Part shown: piece by piece, positions 41,033 through 52,899 of the stretch
Numbering within the stretch: the stretch's first letter is position 1
Layout of the letters: each line of letters begins with the position of its first letter
Source: Adiantum capillus-veneris
Taxonomy: Eukaryota; Streptophyta; Polypodiopsida; Polypodiales; Pteridaceae
Reading direction: 5' to 3'
Assembly: GCA_014529385.2 (NCBI GenBank)
Contig: CM043942.1
Span: 9,601,001-9,665,000 of the forward strand
DNA: 64,000 bases
Translations under genes and position numbers: made by a program
The notes under the pieces: model-generated
The model's database searches: none
What the model was told of the DNA's origin: nothing
What the model saw: the letters and a program-made list of their open reading frames with translations, nothing else

Positions 41033-41397
41033 TCCTCAAGTCCAAACTTACATAGCAATGTCTCTATGTAACTTTTCTGACACAAAACAATACCACCATC
41101 ACACTGCTTAAATTGTATACCCAAGTAATGATGCAACAGTCCCAAATCTTTCATCTTGAAAGTAGCATTCGAATCGGCCTTAAATTCAGCAATATGTCTC
41201 TCATTTGGTCCAGTGATCAGCAAATCATCAACATAAAGAACCACAATGAGAAGTGCATCACCCTCACGCTTTACATACAATGTGCTTTCTATTGGACTGT
41301 TACGGAAGCCTTGTTTGACCAAATGAGTGTCAGCTTTCTCATACCAAGCACAAGGAGATTGCTTCAACCCATACAAAGCCTTGTTACATTTGCACAC
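40990..41397 (-). pseudogene. Copia reverse transcriptase, C-terminal half
   Basis: Frame of 135 codons: NKALYGLKQSPCAWYEK, the catalytic box YVDDLLITG, MKDLGLLHHYLGIQF and YIETLLCKFGLEDCKP. It is separated by a frameshift from the N-terminal half at 42203-41421. Confidence 0.92.
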
Positions 41398-41420
41398 TTT
41401 GTCCTCTTGTCCTTTTATGA

Positions 41421-42203
41421 CTAAAAACCGCGAGGTTGCGTTACATAAACTTCCTCAAATATGTCACCATTCAAGAAAGCAGTAACAATGTCTGATTGAT
41501 GTACATCCCAACCAAAATGAGTTGCCAATGCACATAGAAAACGTACAATAGTCATACGACAAGTGGGAGCAAAAGTCTCTTCATAATCTATGCCTTTTTG
41601 CTGTGGATAACCTTTTGCAACAAGTCGAGCCTTATGGCGATCGATCTCACCATCCTGCTTGCGTTTCAACTTGTAAACCCACTTCGTACCAATGGCCTTT
41701 TTGCCATGAGGCAAATCACATAAAGTCCATGTGTCATTTTCTATAAGTGCATCATATTCTGATTGCATGGTAGCCATCCAATTTTCTGAATTCTGTGCTT
41801 CATCAAAAGACAGAGGCTCCTCAACATCATGTAAGCTAGACACAGCCAAAGCATAACAATCTGATGCATAAGATGCATGGCGAGAGCCTGAACAAGTACG
41901 ACCAGACAAAGGTGCACCCAATTTACTGTCACGCAAAGTGTGCACCATCCATTTTGGCATACCTCTAGCCTGCTCATTTTCAGCCCTTTCCTCATCAAGT
42001 ACATCATGTACATCTGCATCAGTAATAGGCTGATCTAAAACATTTTCAGAAACCCCCATAGGCTGTACATTTGCCTCATTGGAACTTACATTCATATTTC
42101 CACCACTGAAAAGAGGCAACAAAGTGTCATAAATGTCCTGTGAGCTTACATTATTGTCTCTAGTACATGACAGCAAGGGCTGAATAGAATCTTCCACAAA
42201 CAC
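41421..42203 (-). pseudogene. Copia integrase tail and reverse transcriptase, N-terminal half
   Basis: Frame of 260 codons. After an acidic, low-conservation linker come NWMATMQSEYDALIENDTW, AIGTKWVYKLKRKQDG, HKARLVAKGYPQQKGIDYEETFAP and the DVHQSDIVTAFLNGDI motif with the first catalytic D. Ends at QPRGF with a stop before the C-terminal half. Confidence 0.92.
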
Positions 42204-42218
42204 TACATCCCGAGAAAC

Positions 42219-42702
42219 CTAAATACGTTTTGTTTGCGGATGATAAAACCTGTAACCTTTGCTTTCAGCACTATAACCAACAAAAATACATTTGACAGCC
42301 TTATCATCCAATTTTCTACGCTGCACTTGTGGCACCAAAGCATATGCCAAACAGCCAAAAACACGCATGTGCTCAATAGAAGGCTTCATGCCATGCTTCA
42401 TATGGAGTAATAGACTGCAAAGCTTTCGTAGGACACCTGTTAAGTACATAAGTGGCACACATGATGGCCTCAAGCCAAAAAGAATGCGGCAAAGCTTGAC
42501 TTTTGACCATACATCGTGCCATTTTCATATGTGACCTATTTTTCCTCTCAGCAACACCATTTTTTTGAGGTGTATAAGGCACTGTACATTGGTGTTTTAT
42601 CCCACGACTAGCCAGAAATGCATTAAATTCATGAGACATATACTCCCCCCCTCGGTCGGAACGGAGGGTGCCCATAGTACATTTCGAGACATTTTCAGCC
42701 AT
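42219..42702 (-). pseudogene. Copia integrase, distal part
   Basis: Frames 42702-42373 and 42473-42219: LRSDRGGEYMSHEF (second catalytic D), YTPQKNGVAERKNR (catalytic E), then MRVFGCLAYALVP. The zinc (HHCC) region and first catalytic D that should precede this are missing; the deletion lies at about 42702-42722. The truncated relative at 49.7-50.1 kb still has that part. Confidence 0.88.
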
Positions 42703-42721
42703 AGCCAGAAATTGTTTGATT

Positions 42722-43594
42722 CTAAATAGCCCTTGAATCTACAACAGCATTTGCAAAATTTTGTCCACACTTGTCATACAAAGTGATCTTATACAGCCCA
42801 CGGCACAAAAGGCCAGATGCAACAATTTCATCACCAAAACTGAGATCATGAACTGTACATCTGTCATCCACAAATTTGACTACAAGTCCAAGTCTAGCAA
42901 GTGCGGATACAGACAAGAGATTCTTCTTGATCCCAGGTACATAAAGTGCATCAACAAGTGTGAAAGAACTGCCATTAGCAGCAGTAAGCACAATCTTTCC
43001 AACTCCCTGAACTGGATAAGAGGCATTGTTGGCACAAGTGACAGAATTCCCATGAGGGACAGACTCGAGAGAGGTAAACAATTCACGATGTGAGGTAATG
43101 TGCTTTGTAGAACCACTGTCGAAATACCACACATGTGAATCTGCAGCAACTGACAAGCATGCATCATGGACAGCAGGATTGTAAATGCACTCTGCGCTAA
43201 AAGCCCATTCTGAATCAACATCAGCATCACAGTCTCCTTTCACAGAAGACTCAACAATGGCTGCATTTGTAGTGGAACCAGCATTTGCAGTAGAACCACC
43301 CTCTTTCTTTTTAGCCTCTTTGGCCTTCAACTTAGGACGCGACTTGATCAAGTGATCATTAGCTTTACAATAACGGCAACGCATCTTCTTTTTGCCCTTA
43401 TCACCAGAATTGCCAGACGAAGTGCTGCCAGCAGAAGCATTAGGAATAGAAGTTTTGCCACTTGCAGCAGAACCATAAGAAGTGGCTGCAATTCTGTTAC
43501 CACCCTTTCTTTGAGAAGCAATAAAAGCCTGTTCAACTGCACGCTGCCTAGTCCTATTTTTCTGGAAAGTGACTCTTGCAACAGCAATGTGCAT
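42722..43594 (-). pseudogene. Copia gag C-terminus and aspartic protease
   Basis: Frame of 290 codons. The zinc knuckle is degenerate: CRYCKANDHLIKSRP, with the last Cys replaced by Ser. The protease active site is in VWYFDSGSTKHIT (D-S-G), followed by YPVQGVGKIVL and DALYVPGIKKNLLSVSALA. Ends at DSRAI, just where pre-integrase should begin. Confidence 0.88.
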
Positions 43595-44228
43595 AATGCA
43601 TCAAACTTGACAACTTCTGGATTTCTTTGGGTCATAAGTCTCCAAGTACTAGCAAAACTCTGGTAGGAATCTGGTAAGGCATTAAGATCAGTCTGCACAA
43701 GGGAACTGTCTGAAATGACTTTACCTACAAAAATAATTTGCTCATTGATATCCTTGACACTAGCAAGGAAAGTGTCCATATCATCTTCCTCATGCATAAT
43801 CTTCGACTCCAGCTCTTTACGCAGCAAAGCAATTTTAGCCTCATTGTGGCTTGCATAAAGACCTGCTAGAATATCCCAAGCCTGTTTTGCAGATTTTGCT
43901 GAAGGGATGTGAGGAACAATGGTGCGCTTCACAGACAACGCAATCAATGCATGAGCCTGCGCATCCTTTACATCCCAACGAGATTGTTCTGCCCCGCAGG
44001 CAAAACAACTCTAACAGCAGCAATCCTTGCAGCAAGACCTGCAACATCCTCAACATCGCCTACATTCTCAGAACCAGGACGTACATCAATGCCCTACACA
44101 ATGTTCTCGACGCCCTTTGACACAAGAACATGGTGCATCATATAAGCCCACATAGGGTAGTTGTCCCCATCCAACCTGTCCTCAGTAGCAAACATCTTGA
44201 ACACATATGTGTTGTTGTTGTCAGCCAT
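43348..44228 (-). pseudogene. Copia gag N-terminal and middle part
   Basis: Starts MADNNNTYVFKMFATEDRLD at 44228 with DGDNYPMWAYMM, the usual copia gag beginning, and meets a TAG at about 44094. The middle part 43947-43348 (IPSAKSAKQAWDILAGLYA, KIMHEEDDMDTFLASVKDI, LPDSYQSFASTW) is typical UBN2-type gag. It overlaps the next frame by a frameshift. Confidence 0.85.
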
Positions 44229-44589
44229 GGTAAATGTTTCACCTGATGTGAAAACTGCCTGAAAATAGGAGAAACGGAGCGAGAACAACAAGTGCTATGT
44301 AGCACAAACCGTAGAAGACTATAAGGCACCTGTTATGCAGAAAACGGCATTGACAGAAATTCTACACAAAATGACAAAATAGCCTGTGCAGTACTGCGTG
44401 TAGTGGAAACGGAGGCCAAAATGAACCCAAATCAAAATTCTGAGCAAACCGAGCTCTGCGAGTTATCCTGAAATACTTGTCGACCTGGGAACGCTCGCCA
44501 AAGCTCACTGAATCGAAGAAAGTGAGCAGGCGTGTACTGGAGCAGCTGGCGACTAAGCCTGGGAGGACGCAACCTGCTTTGATACCAAT

Positions 44590-44814
44590 TGTTGGAATTA
44601 GGATTGCAGAGAAACACACAGCTTGGAGAAGACAAAGGAAGCTCAAGGCACACAATAGAGAGTGTGTTACTTAGTGTGCAATGGAAAGATAGATAGCCCT
44701 AGAGTGATGGGCGTATATACAATGCACGGGGGGGAAAACCTCCTAAAGAGGGAAAAAATGCCCCGGCGGTCCTAGTGTGTTCACACACATCACTACCACG
44801 TGTATATGGTAAAA
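44590..44814 (-). repeat. 5' LTR of the copia element
   Basis: Plus strand TGTTGGAATTAGG to TATATGGTAAAA; directly beside the primer binding site at 44576-44587. The plus-strand TATATACAATGCAC region around 44716 may contain the promoter on the reverse strand (TGTATATAC). Confidence 0.92.
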
Positions 44815-44819
44815 AGATC

Positions 44820-45437
44820 GATATGTTGAGAACATGGATGAGATGTATAAGAAAATTAAAGTTGCCTTAGAGAAGAGTCAGGCAAAGAAAAAAGAGGCTG
44901 TTGATCGTCACCGTCCTGAATTGCTGTTATCACCTGGTGATTGGGTTCTATTAAGGTTCAAAAAGGCAAGGTTAAAGAAGATGAAGGGCAAGGAACGGCT
45001 CTTTCCTAAAGCTCAGCATGCGTTACTATGGGCCTTTTCAAGTGCTTGACAAGATCAGCGATGTGGCTTACAAGCTGAAATTGCCCATGCGTTACTATGG
45101 GCCTTTTCAAGTGCTTGACAAGATCAGCGATGTGGCTTACAGGCTGAAAATTCCTGATGCATGGAAGATTCATAATGTGTTTCACGTGAGTCTTCTAAGA
45201 CCCTTCGTGGGTGATGTGCCAGAAGATATGCCAGATGAGGATCAGCCAGAAGGTGAGGAACTTGATGAGATCCTGGCAAAGTGCATGGAAGAGCATGAAT
45301 TGTCAGAGTCACCAAATGTATTGCAACTTTACCTTGAAGCCTTTGGGTTCCAACCTACCTATGTCCCAACACAACGTGTGCAAAGGAGGGGTAATGATAG
45401 AGCTAGTACATCAAATGTACATTTGAATTCAGTGTAA
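44820..45437 (+). pseudogene. Gypsy integrase C-terminal region, with 69-bp duplication
   Basis: RYVENMDEMYKKIKVALEK, RHRPELLLSPGDWVLLRFKKAR and, after a frameshift near 45015, RYYGPFQVLDKISDVAYKL, IPDAWKIHNVFHVSLLRPF. This is the GPFxV-chromo-like end of plant gypsy pol. Bases 45018-45086 are repeated almost exactly at 45087-45155, so the GPFQVLDKISDVAY motif occurs twice. Confidence 0.88.
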
Positions 45438-45608
45438 TAGATGGAAATGATAAAAGTATGAAGGTCTCATTAAGTCATTTGTATCTATGTGTTACGACCT
45501 CTCTTGTGGATACATGCGATGATAAAAGAGTGTTAATAGCACAAGATCATCAGTGGCATGTATTTATGGTATACAATCGAGGAAGTTTGCGATTTCAAGA
45601 GGGGGGTA

Positions 45609-46180
45609 TGTCACAAGGACGTGGTAGCTGTTAACTTTGTCACGAGGACGTGGCAGCTGTCAACTATGTCACGAGGACGTGGCAACTGCTAACTTTAGTT
45701 GTTGGTTTCTTTCCAATGGGTTTTGTTTTATTTTTGAGACCCTCTTTTTGAAGTAGCAAACGGTTGGACATTGTATGGCCAATGTCAACGGTAGTTTCAC
45801 CCGCAAATGGGAAGTGGTCGGCAATGAAATTCGTATTGTAAGAGGATGTCTAGGCTCATAGCAAGATCGTGTAGGTCCCCCCATCGCACTTAGCAAGTTG
45901 GTGGATACTAGGAAGTGAACTCAATAAAGGCATAAATTCAAGGTGGGACTACCAACAGAAAATATCTGACAGTTGGGCCACATTGCACTTTTGGATGCGG
46001 CCTGAATGAGGATAGATGGTCAGATGACCACTAGGAGCCCAATGGAATCATTTTCTAAAATTTAGGAAACTGCTCTTTTGGGTCGTGAAATGTGTTCGCG
46101 TCATTACCTCTGGTATGACTAGGGAACATTTTACAATTGTGCCGTGAAGTCAACTGGGCGACTAGTCGGGAGATTTTTAG
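45609..46180 (+). repeat. Right LTR of the truncated gypsy element
   Basis: It begins with three 29-bp copies of TGTCACxAGGACGTGGxAGC at 45609, 45638 and 45667; from the third copy onward it matches 39388-39891. The match ends near 46175. Confidence 0.85.
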
Positions 46181-46387
46181 GCGGCAACCCCGAAACGGGC
46201 AAAAGCTTGTTAATGGGCCAAGTGTCACTTTTTCATGAACTTGCCTCATGCAAAGAAAAGGGCACTGATTTTTAATCTAGGAGAGGCTTCATTTGGGTTT
46301 TTGTCACAGGTTAAGAGCTATGGAGTTCTTTCTTTCCCTCCCATGTACAATGCGGTGCTAGGAGTGATGCCCTGCACACTACACACT

Positions 46388-46443
<56 letters not shown>
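46388..46443. repeat. (CT)n microsatellite
   Basis: About 28 CT dinucleotides. The rest of 46.2-48.1 kb holds no gene I can recognise. Confidence 0.97.
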
Positions 46444-46445
<2 letters not shown>

Positions 46446-48159
46446 CTACGTGCAGTTATGTGATGCCCCACAAGAGGGCTCTTCATTTGACTGATGTACA
46501 GCTATGTGGGTTCATGCTTTTGTGCTGAGGCAAGAGCCTCCTTGAGCAGGAACATGGGTAGCTAGCTGCTACTCCAAAGCAGGCACCGGTGAGGGTCATA
46601 ACCTCACCGTACAGGTGCAAATTCAGCGTTGTGTATGCACAGAAAATTGACTGTTTTTCAGTCATACGGACGCCAAAACTCTTGGGAATCATGCCCCACT
46701 GGTAGAGGACAGCTAGGGGACTGTTTGGGGCTGAAAATAAGGCAAAAACCAATAAATACAGCGAGCTGAATTTATGGTTTTAGGCAGGAATCAAAGGGTT
46801 TACGCCAGTGCAAATGAGATCCAACAGGGGAATTGATTTCCTGTAAGTTTTGGGGCTGTTTTGCTGCCAAAATTTGGCCAAATCAGGTAGCATCTAGTGT
46901 GATACAGGTAAAGGATTCCCAGGACCTTACTTTGTAATTTTCCCTCTCAAAGAATAAAGAAATACTGAAAGGGGCGCCAATTTTGGGGCCTACAGGTTGT
47001 CAACGTCTGCTCGGGGCATTCTAGCTTCCGAGCCGTGTGTGTATTCAAGTGTTAATTCCCGTCGCAGGCTCTCTTTGCAAAGTGCTCTCTGTGTGTGTCT
47101 AAAGTAAAGAATTTCGGGAGAAAGCCAAAGCCTACCGCCCCACGGGCCGGTTTCAATGGTCCTGACGTAACAATTATTTGAAGCCTTCAAAAGGCGTAGA
47201 AGGCTCTTGAGCCTTTTGATGAAAGTCATACTAGCAAAATTAGCATGGTGGGTGGCCTTGTGTTTGCCTTGAGAGGGAATGTGTATATTTGGCTTCTTGT
47301 AATGTATTTTAAGGGTGCAATGGCAAAGGTACTGAAGAAAGTGGGTAGTTTCTTTCTTGTGAAGAAGTAGAAGTATGACTGCTAGTGTACCATGTTGCAC
47401 CTCATTCAGAGGCTTTGGCCACTCATTGACAACATTAAACCCATCAGAAGGAGAGAGCAGCTATATAGGATAGACTTCACTCCTTCACGAGCAATTTTAC
47501 ATCTTTTTTCTCTATCTTACGTGATTCCAAAAAGCCTTTCTAGTAAGGAAAAGAAGAAGAAATAGAAGCAGGATTGTTGGAGTACCATGCGATGCTCTCA
47601 TCGAGAGAGATTTTGGTCACTCATTTGACAACATTAAACCCATCATGAGGAGTGAGCAACTAAAATGGGATAGCCTTTGTGTATATTCCATGCTTTTCAG
47701 AAATAACACATCAAGTCAAAACCACAACCCAGGACCTCAAACTTGCTAAGCAAGAGGGTGGATAGAGGGTAAACTGCTTATCAAATGGGACTCTTATGAA
47801 AACATGAAAATCCCTAAGGTGGAATCTATTTGGTGGCCCACTCTTGACATTCCCGAGACGAGGAGGGAACTCAAAGGCAAGCCTTAAAACTTCACAACAG
47901 AGTAATTAGCATGTGTGAAGATTTATGGGATCCCTTGGTGAAGGGGCAGTGGGTCCAGACTTACTCTCTTTGTCTCTCTTTCTCCACTACAATCTTAGAG
48001 CAAGGGAAATTTTCTTCATAAGGTCTAGATGTATTCTTCCTTGACCATCTAATGTGGACACTCAGTACTTAGTCCCCCTTGTCCCTCAAGGCTTACAGAT
48101 GAAGAGGAAGATTCAAAATTCATCATCCTACCATCCTCCTTGTTGAACCCTCCCCCTCA

Positions 48160-48440
48160 ATGCATGTCACTATCAACAAGAGCTGGCTCATTCACAAGGA
48201 CATGAAATTTTGGGCATTCAAGTTTCAGAGTTATGGGATGCATACATTCATCCCAAGAAAATCAGTCCTCCTTTGGCTCACCATGCACAAGGCTGTTTGG
48301 ATGGTTTCTAAACTATTAAAGATGCGCATTGGGCAAGGCATATGTCCTAAATGCAAGTTTGGCTTGAGGAGATCGCCCATCTTTTCATGAAGTGCTATCG
48401 GATTTCAAACGCTTTGGTATTAGTTATTGTTGGGTGAAAG
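48160..48440 (+). pseudogene. LINE-type zf-RVT fossil
   Basis: Frame 48160-48390 gives FIPRKSVLLWLTMHKAVW, LLKMRIGQGICPKCKFGL; after a one-base shift the reading continues EEIAHLFMKCYRI. CPxC ... ExxxHLFxxC is the zinc-binding motif that follows the reverse transcriptase in plant LINEs and in some related host copies. No reverse transcriptase is found beside it, so it is an isolated relic. Confidence 0.6.
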
Positions 48441-48563
48441 TGTCGGCCTTTGTGGTTCCTGTTAGTGTGTTACGAAAGCCTCGTTTAACCAAATGTTAGC
48501 TTTCTCATACCAAGCACGAGGAGACTGCTTCAACCATAGAAAGATTTCTTACATTTGCACACT

Positions 48564-49318
48564 TTATCTTCTTGTCCTTTCTTGAAAAAAATTGTGAGGT
48601 TGCGTTACATAAACTTCCTCAAATATATCACCATTCAAGAAAGCGGTAACAATGTCTGATTGATGTGCATTCCATCCAACATGAACTGCCAATGCACATA
48701 AAACAAACAATAGTCGTACGAGAAGTGGGAGCAAAAGTCTCTTCATAATCTAATTCAATCTGTGATTTTCTATAAGTGCGTCATATTTTGATTGCATGTC
48801 AGCCATCCAATTTTTTGAATTATGTGCTTCATCAAAAGAAAGAGGTTCCTCCTCATTACATAAACTAGAAACAGCCAAAGCATAACAACCTAACACATAA
48901 GATGCATGGCGGGAACCAAAACAAGTACGACTAGACATAGCATCCAATTTACTGTCACACAGAGTATGCACCAACCATTTTGGCATACCTCTAGCCTCCT
49001 CATTATTAGCCCTTTCCACATCATGTACATTTGCATCAATAATAGTAGAATTTTTAGAAACCCCCATAGGTTGTACATTTGGCTCATTGGAAATTTGCAT
49101 TCAAGTTCCACCATTAAAAGGAGGCACGAAGTGTCATAAATTTCTTGTGAGTTTAAATTACTATCTTTGGTACATGATAACAAAGGCTGGACAGAATCTT
49201 CCACAAACACAACATTTTGTGAAACCAAGATACGTTTTGTTTGGAATTGGTATAACATGTAACCTTTTCTTTTAGTACTGTAACCAACAAGAATACATTT
49301 AGCAGCCTTATCATCCAA
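48564..49318 (-). pseudogene. Copia integrase-end and RT start, decayed
   Basis: AHQSDIVTAFLNGDIFEEVY (RT) at 48746-48564 and DDKAAKCILVGYSTKRKGY (integrase end) at 49318 downward match the same motifs in the full-length copy, with stops and shifts between. Confidence 0.85.
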
Positions 49319-49452
49319 TTTTCTATGCTACAATTTGTGGCACCAAAGCATAAGCTAAACAACCAAAAGTGGGCATGTGATCAATAGATGGCTTCTTATC
49401 ATGCCTTGCTTCATAAGGAGTCACAGACTGCAAAGCTTTCATAGGACACCTG

Positions 49453-50075
49453 TTAAAGCACACATGATAGCCTCAAAACAAAACAAATGTAGCAAAGCTT
49501 GACTCTTGACCATACATTGTACGATTTCCGTAAGCGATCTATTTTTTCTTTCAGCAACACCATTTTTTTGAGGTGTAAATGGTGTTGTAAATTAATATTT
49601 GTCCCACAAGACATATAGTCCCCTCCTCGATCTGAATGGCGGGGTGCCCATAGCACATTTTGAGACATTTTCAGTCATAGCCAGAAATTGCTTGAAGCAC
49701 ACGAACACTTTGGACTTAGCTTTAAGTGGATAACCCATGCATTCTTGGAGTAATCATCAATGAAAGTCACAAAGTATCAGTAATTTCCTAGGATGGAGTT
49801 TGCATAGGCCCACAAACGTCACTATGCACAAGTTGTATTTTGCATGCAACCCTTAGTGAACCATCCTTTGGAAACTTCAAATGGTGCATCTTACCCAAAA
49901 TACAACCTTCACAAAAATGCTTCAAAGGTGCTTCAAGAGGAGACAAAGAAGCAACCATGTCATATTTTTGCAAACGTAGCAAATTGGCAAAATTTGGACG
50001 CCCAAAATATACATGCCAAAGTTTTGCATAGCATACATGCCAAAGTTTTGCATCTAAAAAAGCCTTTGAATCCAT
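49453..50075 (-). pseudogene. Copia pre-integrase and integrase core, decayed
   Basis: CEGCILGKMHHLKFP (end of HHCC zinc region), LVHSDVCGPMQTPS (first catalytic D), then FIDDYSK and an SDRGG-type segment further left. This part is deleted from the full-length copy at 42.7 kb. The N-terminal HHCC half is scrambled by a short duplication (WHVCYAKLWHVYFG). Confidence 0.82.
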
Positions 50076-50093
50076 AAGTACATTTGTAAAATT

Positions 50094-51612
50094 CTACCCA
50101 CACTTGGCAAACAAAGTGAACTTATACTGCCAACGAGCACAAAATGCCAGATGCAACAATTTCATCACCAAAATTGAGATCACGAACTGTAGATCTGTCA
50201 TCCACAAATTTGACAACAAGACCAAGTCTAGTAAGTGAAGATACAAACAAAGATTTCTTCTTGATCCAAGGTACATAAAGTGCATCATAGTAGTCAGCAT
50301 AATCTTTCCAACTCCCTTGATTGGATAAGGGGCATTGTTGGCACAAGTGACTATATTCCCATGAGGGACAGACTCGAGAGAGGTAAACAATTCTTGATGT
50401 AAATTAATGTGCTTTGTAGCACCAGTATCAAAGTACCACACATGTGAATATGCAACAACTGATATACATGCATCATGGATAGGAGGATCATAAGTGCAAA
50501 GTACCACACATGTGAATATGCAACAACTGATATACATGCATCATGGATAGGAGGATCATAAGTGGGTATTTAGTGCACTCTGCACTAAATACCCACTTTC
50601 CATCTACATCAACATCACAATCTCCTTTCACAAAAGATTCTACAATAGCTGCATTTGTAGTGGAACCAACCTCTTTCTTCTTGGCTTCTTGTGCCTTCAA
50701 TTTAGGACACTAATTTATCAAGTGATCATTAGCCTTGCAATAATGGCAACACATATTTTTTTTGTCTTTTCACTGGAATTCCTAGATGAGGTGTTCCAGC
50801 AGAAGATTTAGGAATAGGTGATCTGCTACTCACCGAAGAACCATGAGAAGTGCCTACATTGCTCTTACCACCTTTTCTTTGAGCAAAAACAAAATCCTGT
50901 TCAACTACACGTTATTTGGCCTTGTTCTTTCTTGAAAGTGACTCGTGCAACATCAATGTGCATAATGCTTCAAACTTGATAGCTTGAGGGTTTCCTTTGG
51001 TCATAAGTCTCCAAGTATTAGCAAAAGTCTGGTAAGAATTTGGCAATGCATCGAGAACAGTCTGCACAAGTGAATTGTTAGAAATGACTTCGCTTGTACA
51101 AGTGACTTGCTCATTAATATCCTTGATACTAGCAACAAGAGAAGTGTCCATCTCATCTTCCTCTTACATAATCTTTGACGCCAGCTCTTACATAGCAATG
51201 TAATTTTAACCTCATTGCAACTTGCATAAAGACCAACCAGAATATCCCAAGCCTATTTTGTCGATTTAGCTAGGCAAATGTGAGGAGTAGTAGTGTGCTT
51301 TAGAGATAATGCAATCAATGCATAAGATTGTGCATCTCTAACATCTCAACAAGACTGCTCACCGCAGGCCAAAAAACTCTAGCAGCAAACAACAGACCTG
51401 CCACCAAAGCCTGTAGCATCCTCAACAGAGCCTATATCCACAGAAGGTGGACATACATCAATGCCTAGCACAACATTGCAAACTCCCTTTGACACAAGAA
51501 CATGTGTCATCATGTAAGCCCACGTCGGGTAGTTGTCTCCATCCAATTTATCCTCAATAGCAAACATCTTGAAAACGTATGTGTTGTTATCAACTATGGT
51601 GAGTGCCTGCAC
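50094..51612 (-). pseudogene. Copia gag and protease, decayed
   Basis: VDNNTYVFKMFAIEDKLDGD (gag start) at about 51600, VTCTSEVISNNSLVQ (gag middle) at 51151-50912 and HVWYFDTGATKHIN (protease, D-T-G) near 50450 follow the order of the full-length copy. Multiple frameshifts. Confidence 0.85.
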
Positions 51613-51916
51613 CTAATGTGAAAACTGCCCAAAAAGAGGAAAAACAAAGTAGGACCAACACATTCTATATAGCACAACCCAAAGACGATTGTAAGGGACC
51701 TTTTTCGTAGAAAATTACATTGGAAAAAATTCTACACAAAAAGATAAAATTGCCTATGCAATACTGTCTATAATGGAAACAGAACCCATGAACCCCAATT
51801 ATTTGCCGACCTTATGACATTCACCAAATCTCACCCAAATCGGAGAAAGTGAGCATGCAGGTGCTTGCAACACTCGTGACTATGCCCACGAGGACCCAAC
51901 CTTCTCTGGTACCAAT

Positions 51917-52133
51917 TGTTAGAATTAGCGTTGCAAGGAAGCATAGGCGACTATGAATAAGGTCAAGGCACACAACAGAGAGTGTATTGTTTAGTGCACA
52001 ATGGAAAGATATGCTAGCCCTAGAATGATGGGCATATATACAATGCATGGAGGGAAAAACCTCCTATTGAGGGAAAAATGCCCCAATGGTCCTAAGTGTG
52101 TTCATATACATCACTACCTCATAAATGGTAACA
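51917..52133 (-). repeat. 5' LTR of the truncated copia copy
   Basis: Plus strand TGTTAGAATTAGC to AAATGGTAACA, 217 bp, clearly related to 44590-44814 but more diverged. The primer site next to it (CTCTGGTACCA) is degraded. Confidence 0.88.
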
Positions 52134-52851
52134 GATTATAAGTTGATGAAAATTTTTTTACCCATAAGGTTCACTACCCAGAAACTTGTTTAAATTAACT
52201 CCTATATGTATAAGGTGGTTTTATAATTAAAAAAAGTGACTAATGTACAAAGGGCATACAAATCACTTTATACATAGCAAACAAGCATTAAAATAAAGCA
52301 TGCTAGTCGGTTTTAACTTAAGCTGCCATAGCCATAATGACTAATGTCTCAATCTAATTCTTAAGATGATTAAGAACAGATTCTTTTTATAACCATTTCA
52401 ACACAAACCAATAGGACAAGAGAACTTACTAGAAAACAAATATTTTTTTCCATGATCATACATGGTTCAAGATTGAATTTCATAAACTTATGGAGAGGAT
52501 TGAATGCAAGGATAAGATGGACATGGATGAAAACTCTTGAGTCTGTCCTATCGGTGCATTCCATCTTTAAACAAAAATGATGATGATTTTTTTCTTTTGC
52601 ATGATGGTTGTAAGGATTTCAAAATTTTTTGTTATCTTTCAATTCAAAAGCTGTTCAATTTTTCAAAGCAGAGGATGTCTTTTGTTGCTACTTACCTGTT
52701 TTATTTTTTAGATGTAGCTAAAACATCAATATTCATTTTCATATGTATATATATATAAATATATATGTACCCATTTTTACTTGCCTCTACAATTCTCTTT
52801 TTGAATCGTCTGGATCAAGTTATAAAGTATATAAATCAATACTCCAAAACA

Positions 52852-52856
<5 letters not shown>

Positions 52857-52894
<38 letters not shown>
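52857..52894. repeat. (CA)n microsatellite
   Basis: About 19 CA dinucleotides. 52.14-53.3 kb otherwise shows no gene. Confidence 0.95.

Positions 52895-52899
<5 letters not shown>

Larger units (their letters stand above)
39985..44814 (-). mobile_element. Full-length Ty1/copia retrotransposon, 4830 bp
   Basis: LTRs are 39985-40211 (3') and 44590-44814 (5'). The target duplication AGATC is at 39980-39984 and 44815-44819. The primer site TGGTATCAAAGC (minus strand, 44587-44576) matches the end of initiator tRNA-Met. A purine tract AGGGGGG precedes the 3' LTR (40212-40222). Gag, protease, part of integrase, RT and RNase H follow in copia order, but with stops and frameshifts and an internal deletion at about 42702-42722. 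The LTRs differ at about eight positions, so the insertion is fairly recent although the coding region is defective. Confidence 0.93.
39388..46180 (+). mobile_element. Truncated Ty3/gypsy element hosting a nested copia element
   Basis: Layout: left LTR 39388-39891, integrase remnant 39895-39984, nested copia 39985-44814, integrase remnant continuing at 44820 to about 45437, then right LTR from 45609. A short purine-rich run (AAGAGGGGGG) just before 45609 fits the polypurine tract. The right LTR end is not certain and no target duplication was found. Confidence 0.82.
48465..52133 (-). mobile_element. Truncated second copy of the copia family
   Basis: Same family as 39985-44814, in the same orientation. 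It keeps the 5' LTR (51917-52133), gag, protease, the pre-integrase/integrase region and the start of RT, and breaks off at about 48465 inside RT; RNase H and 3' LTR are missing. It is more decayed, with many stops and local duplications (66-bp unit at about 50431 and 50498; short repeat at about 50000-50045). Confidence 0.9.

Noticed and set aside
46483-47400. Minus-strand frames of 89 and 136 codons
   Set aside because: No recognisable motif, splice support or repeat relation.
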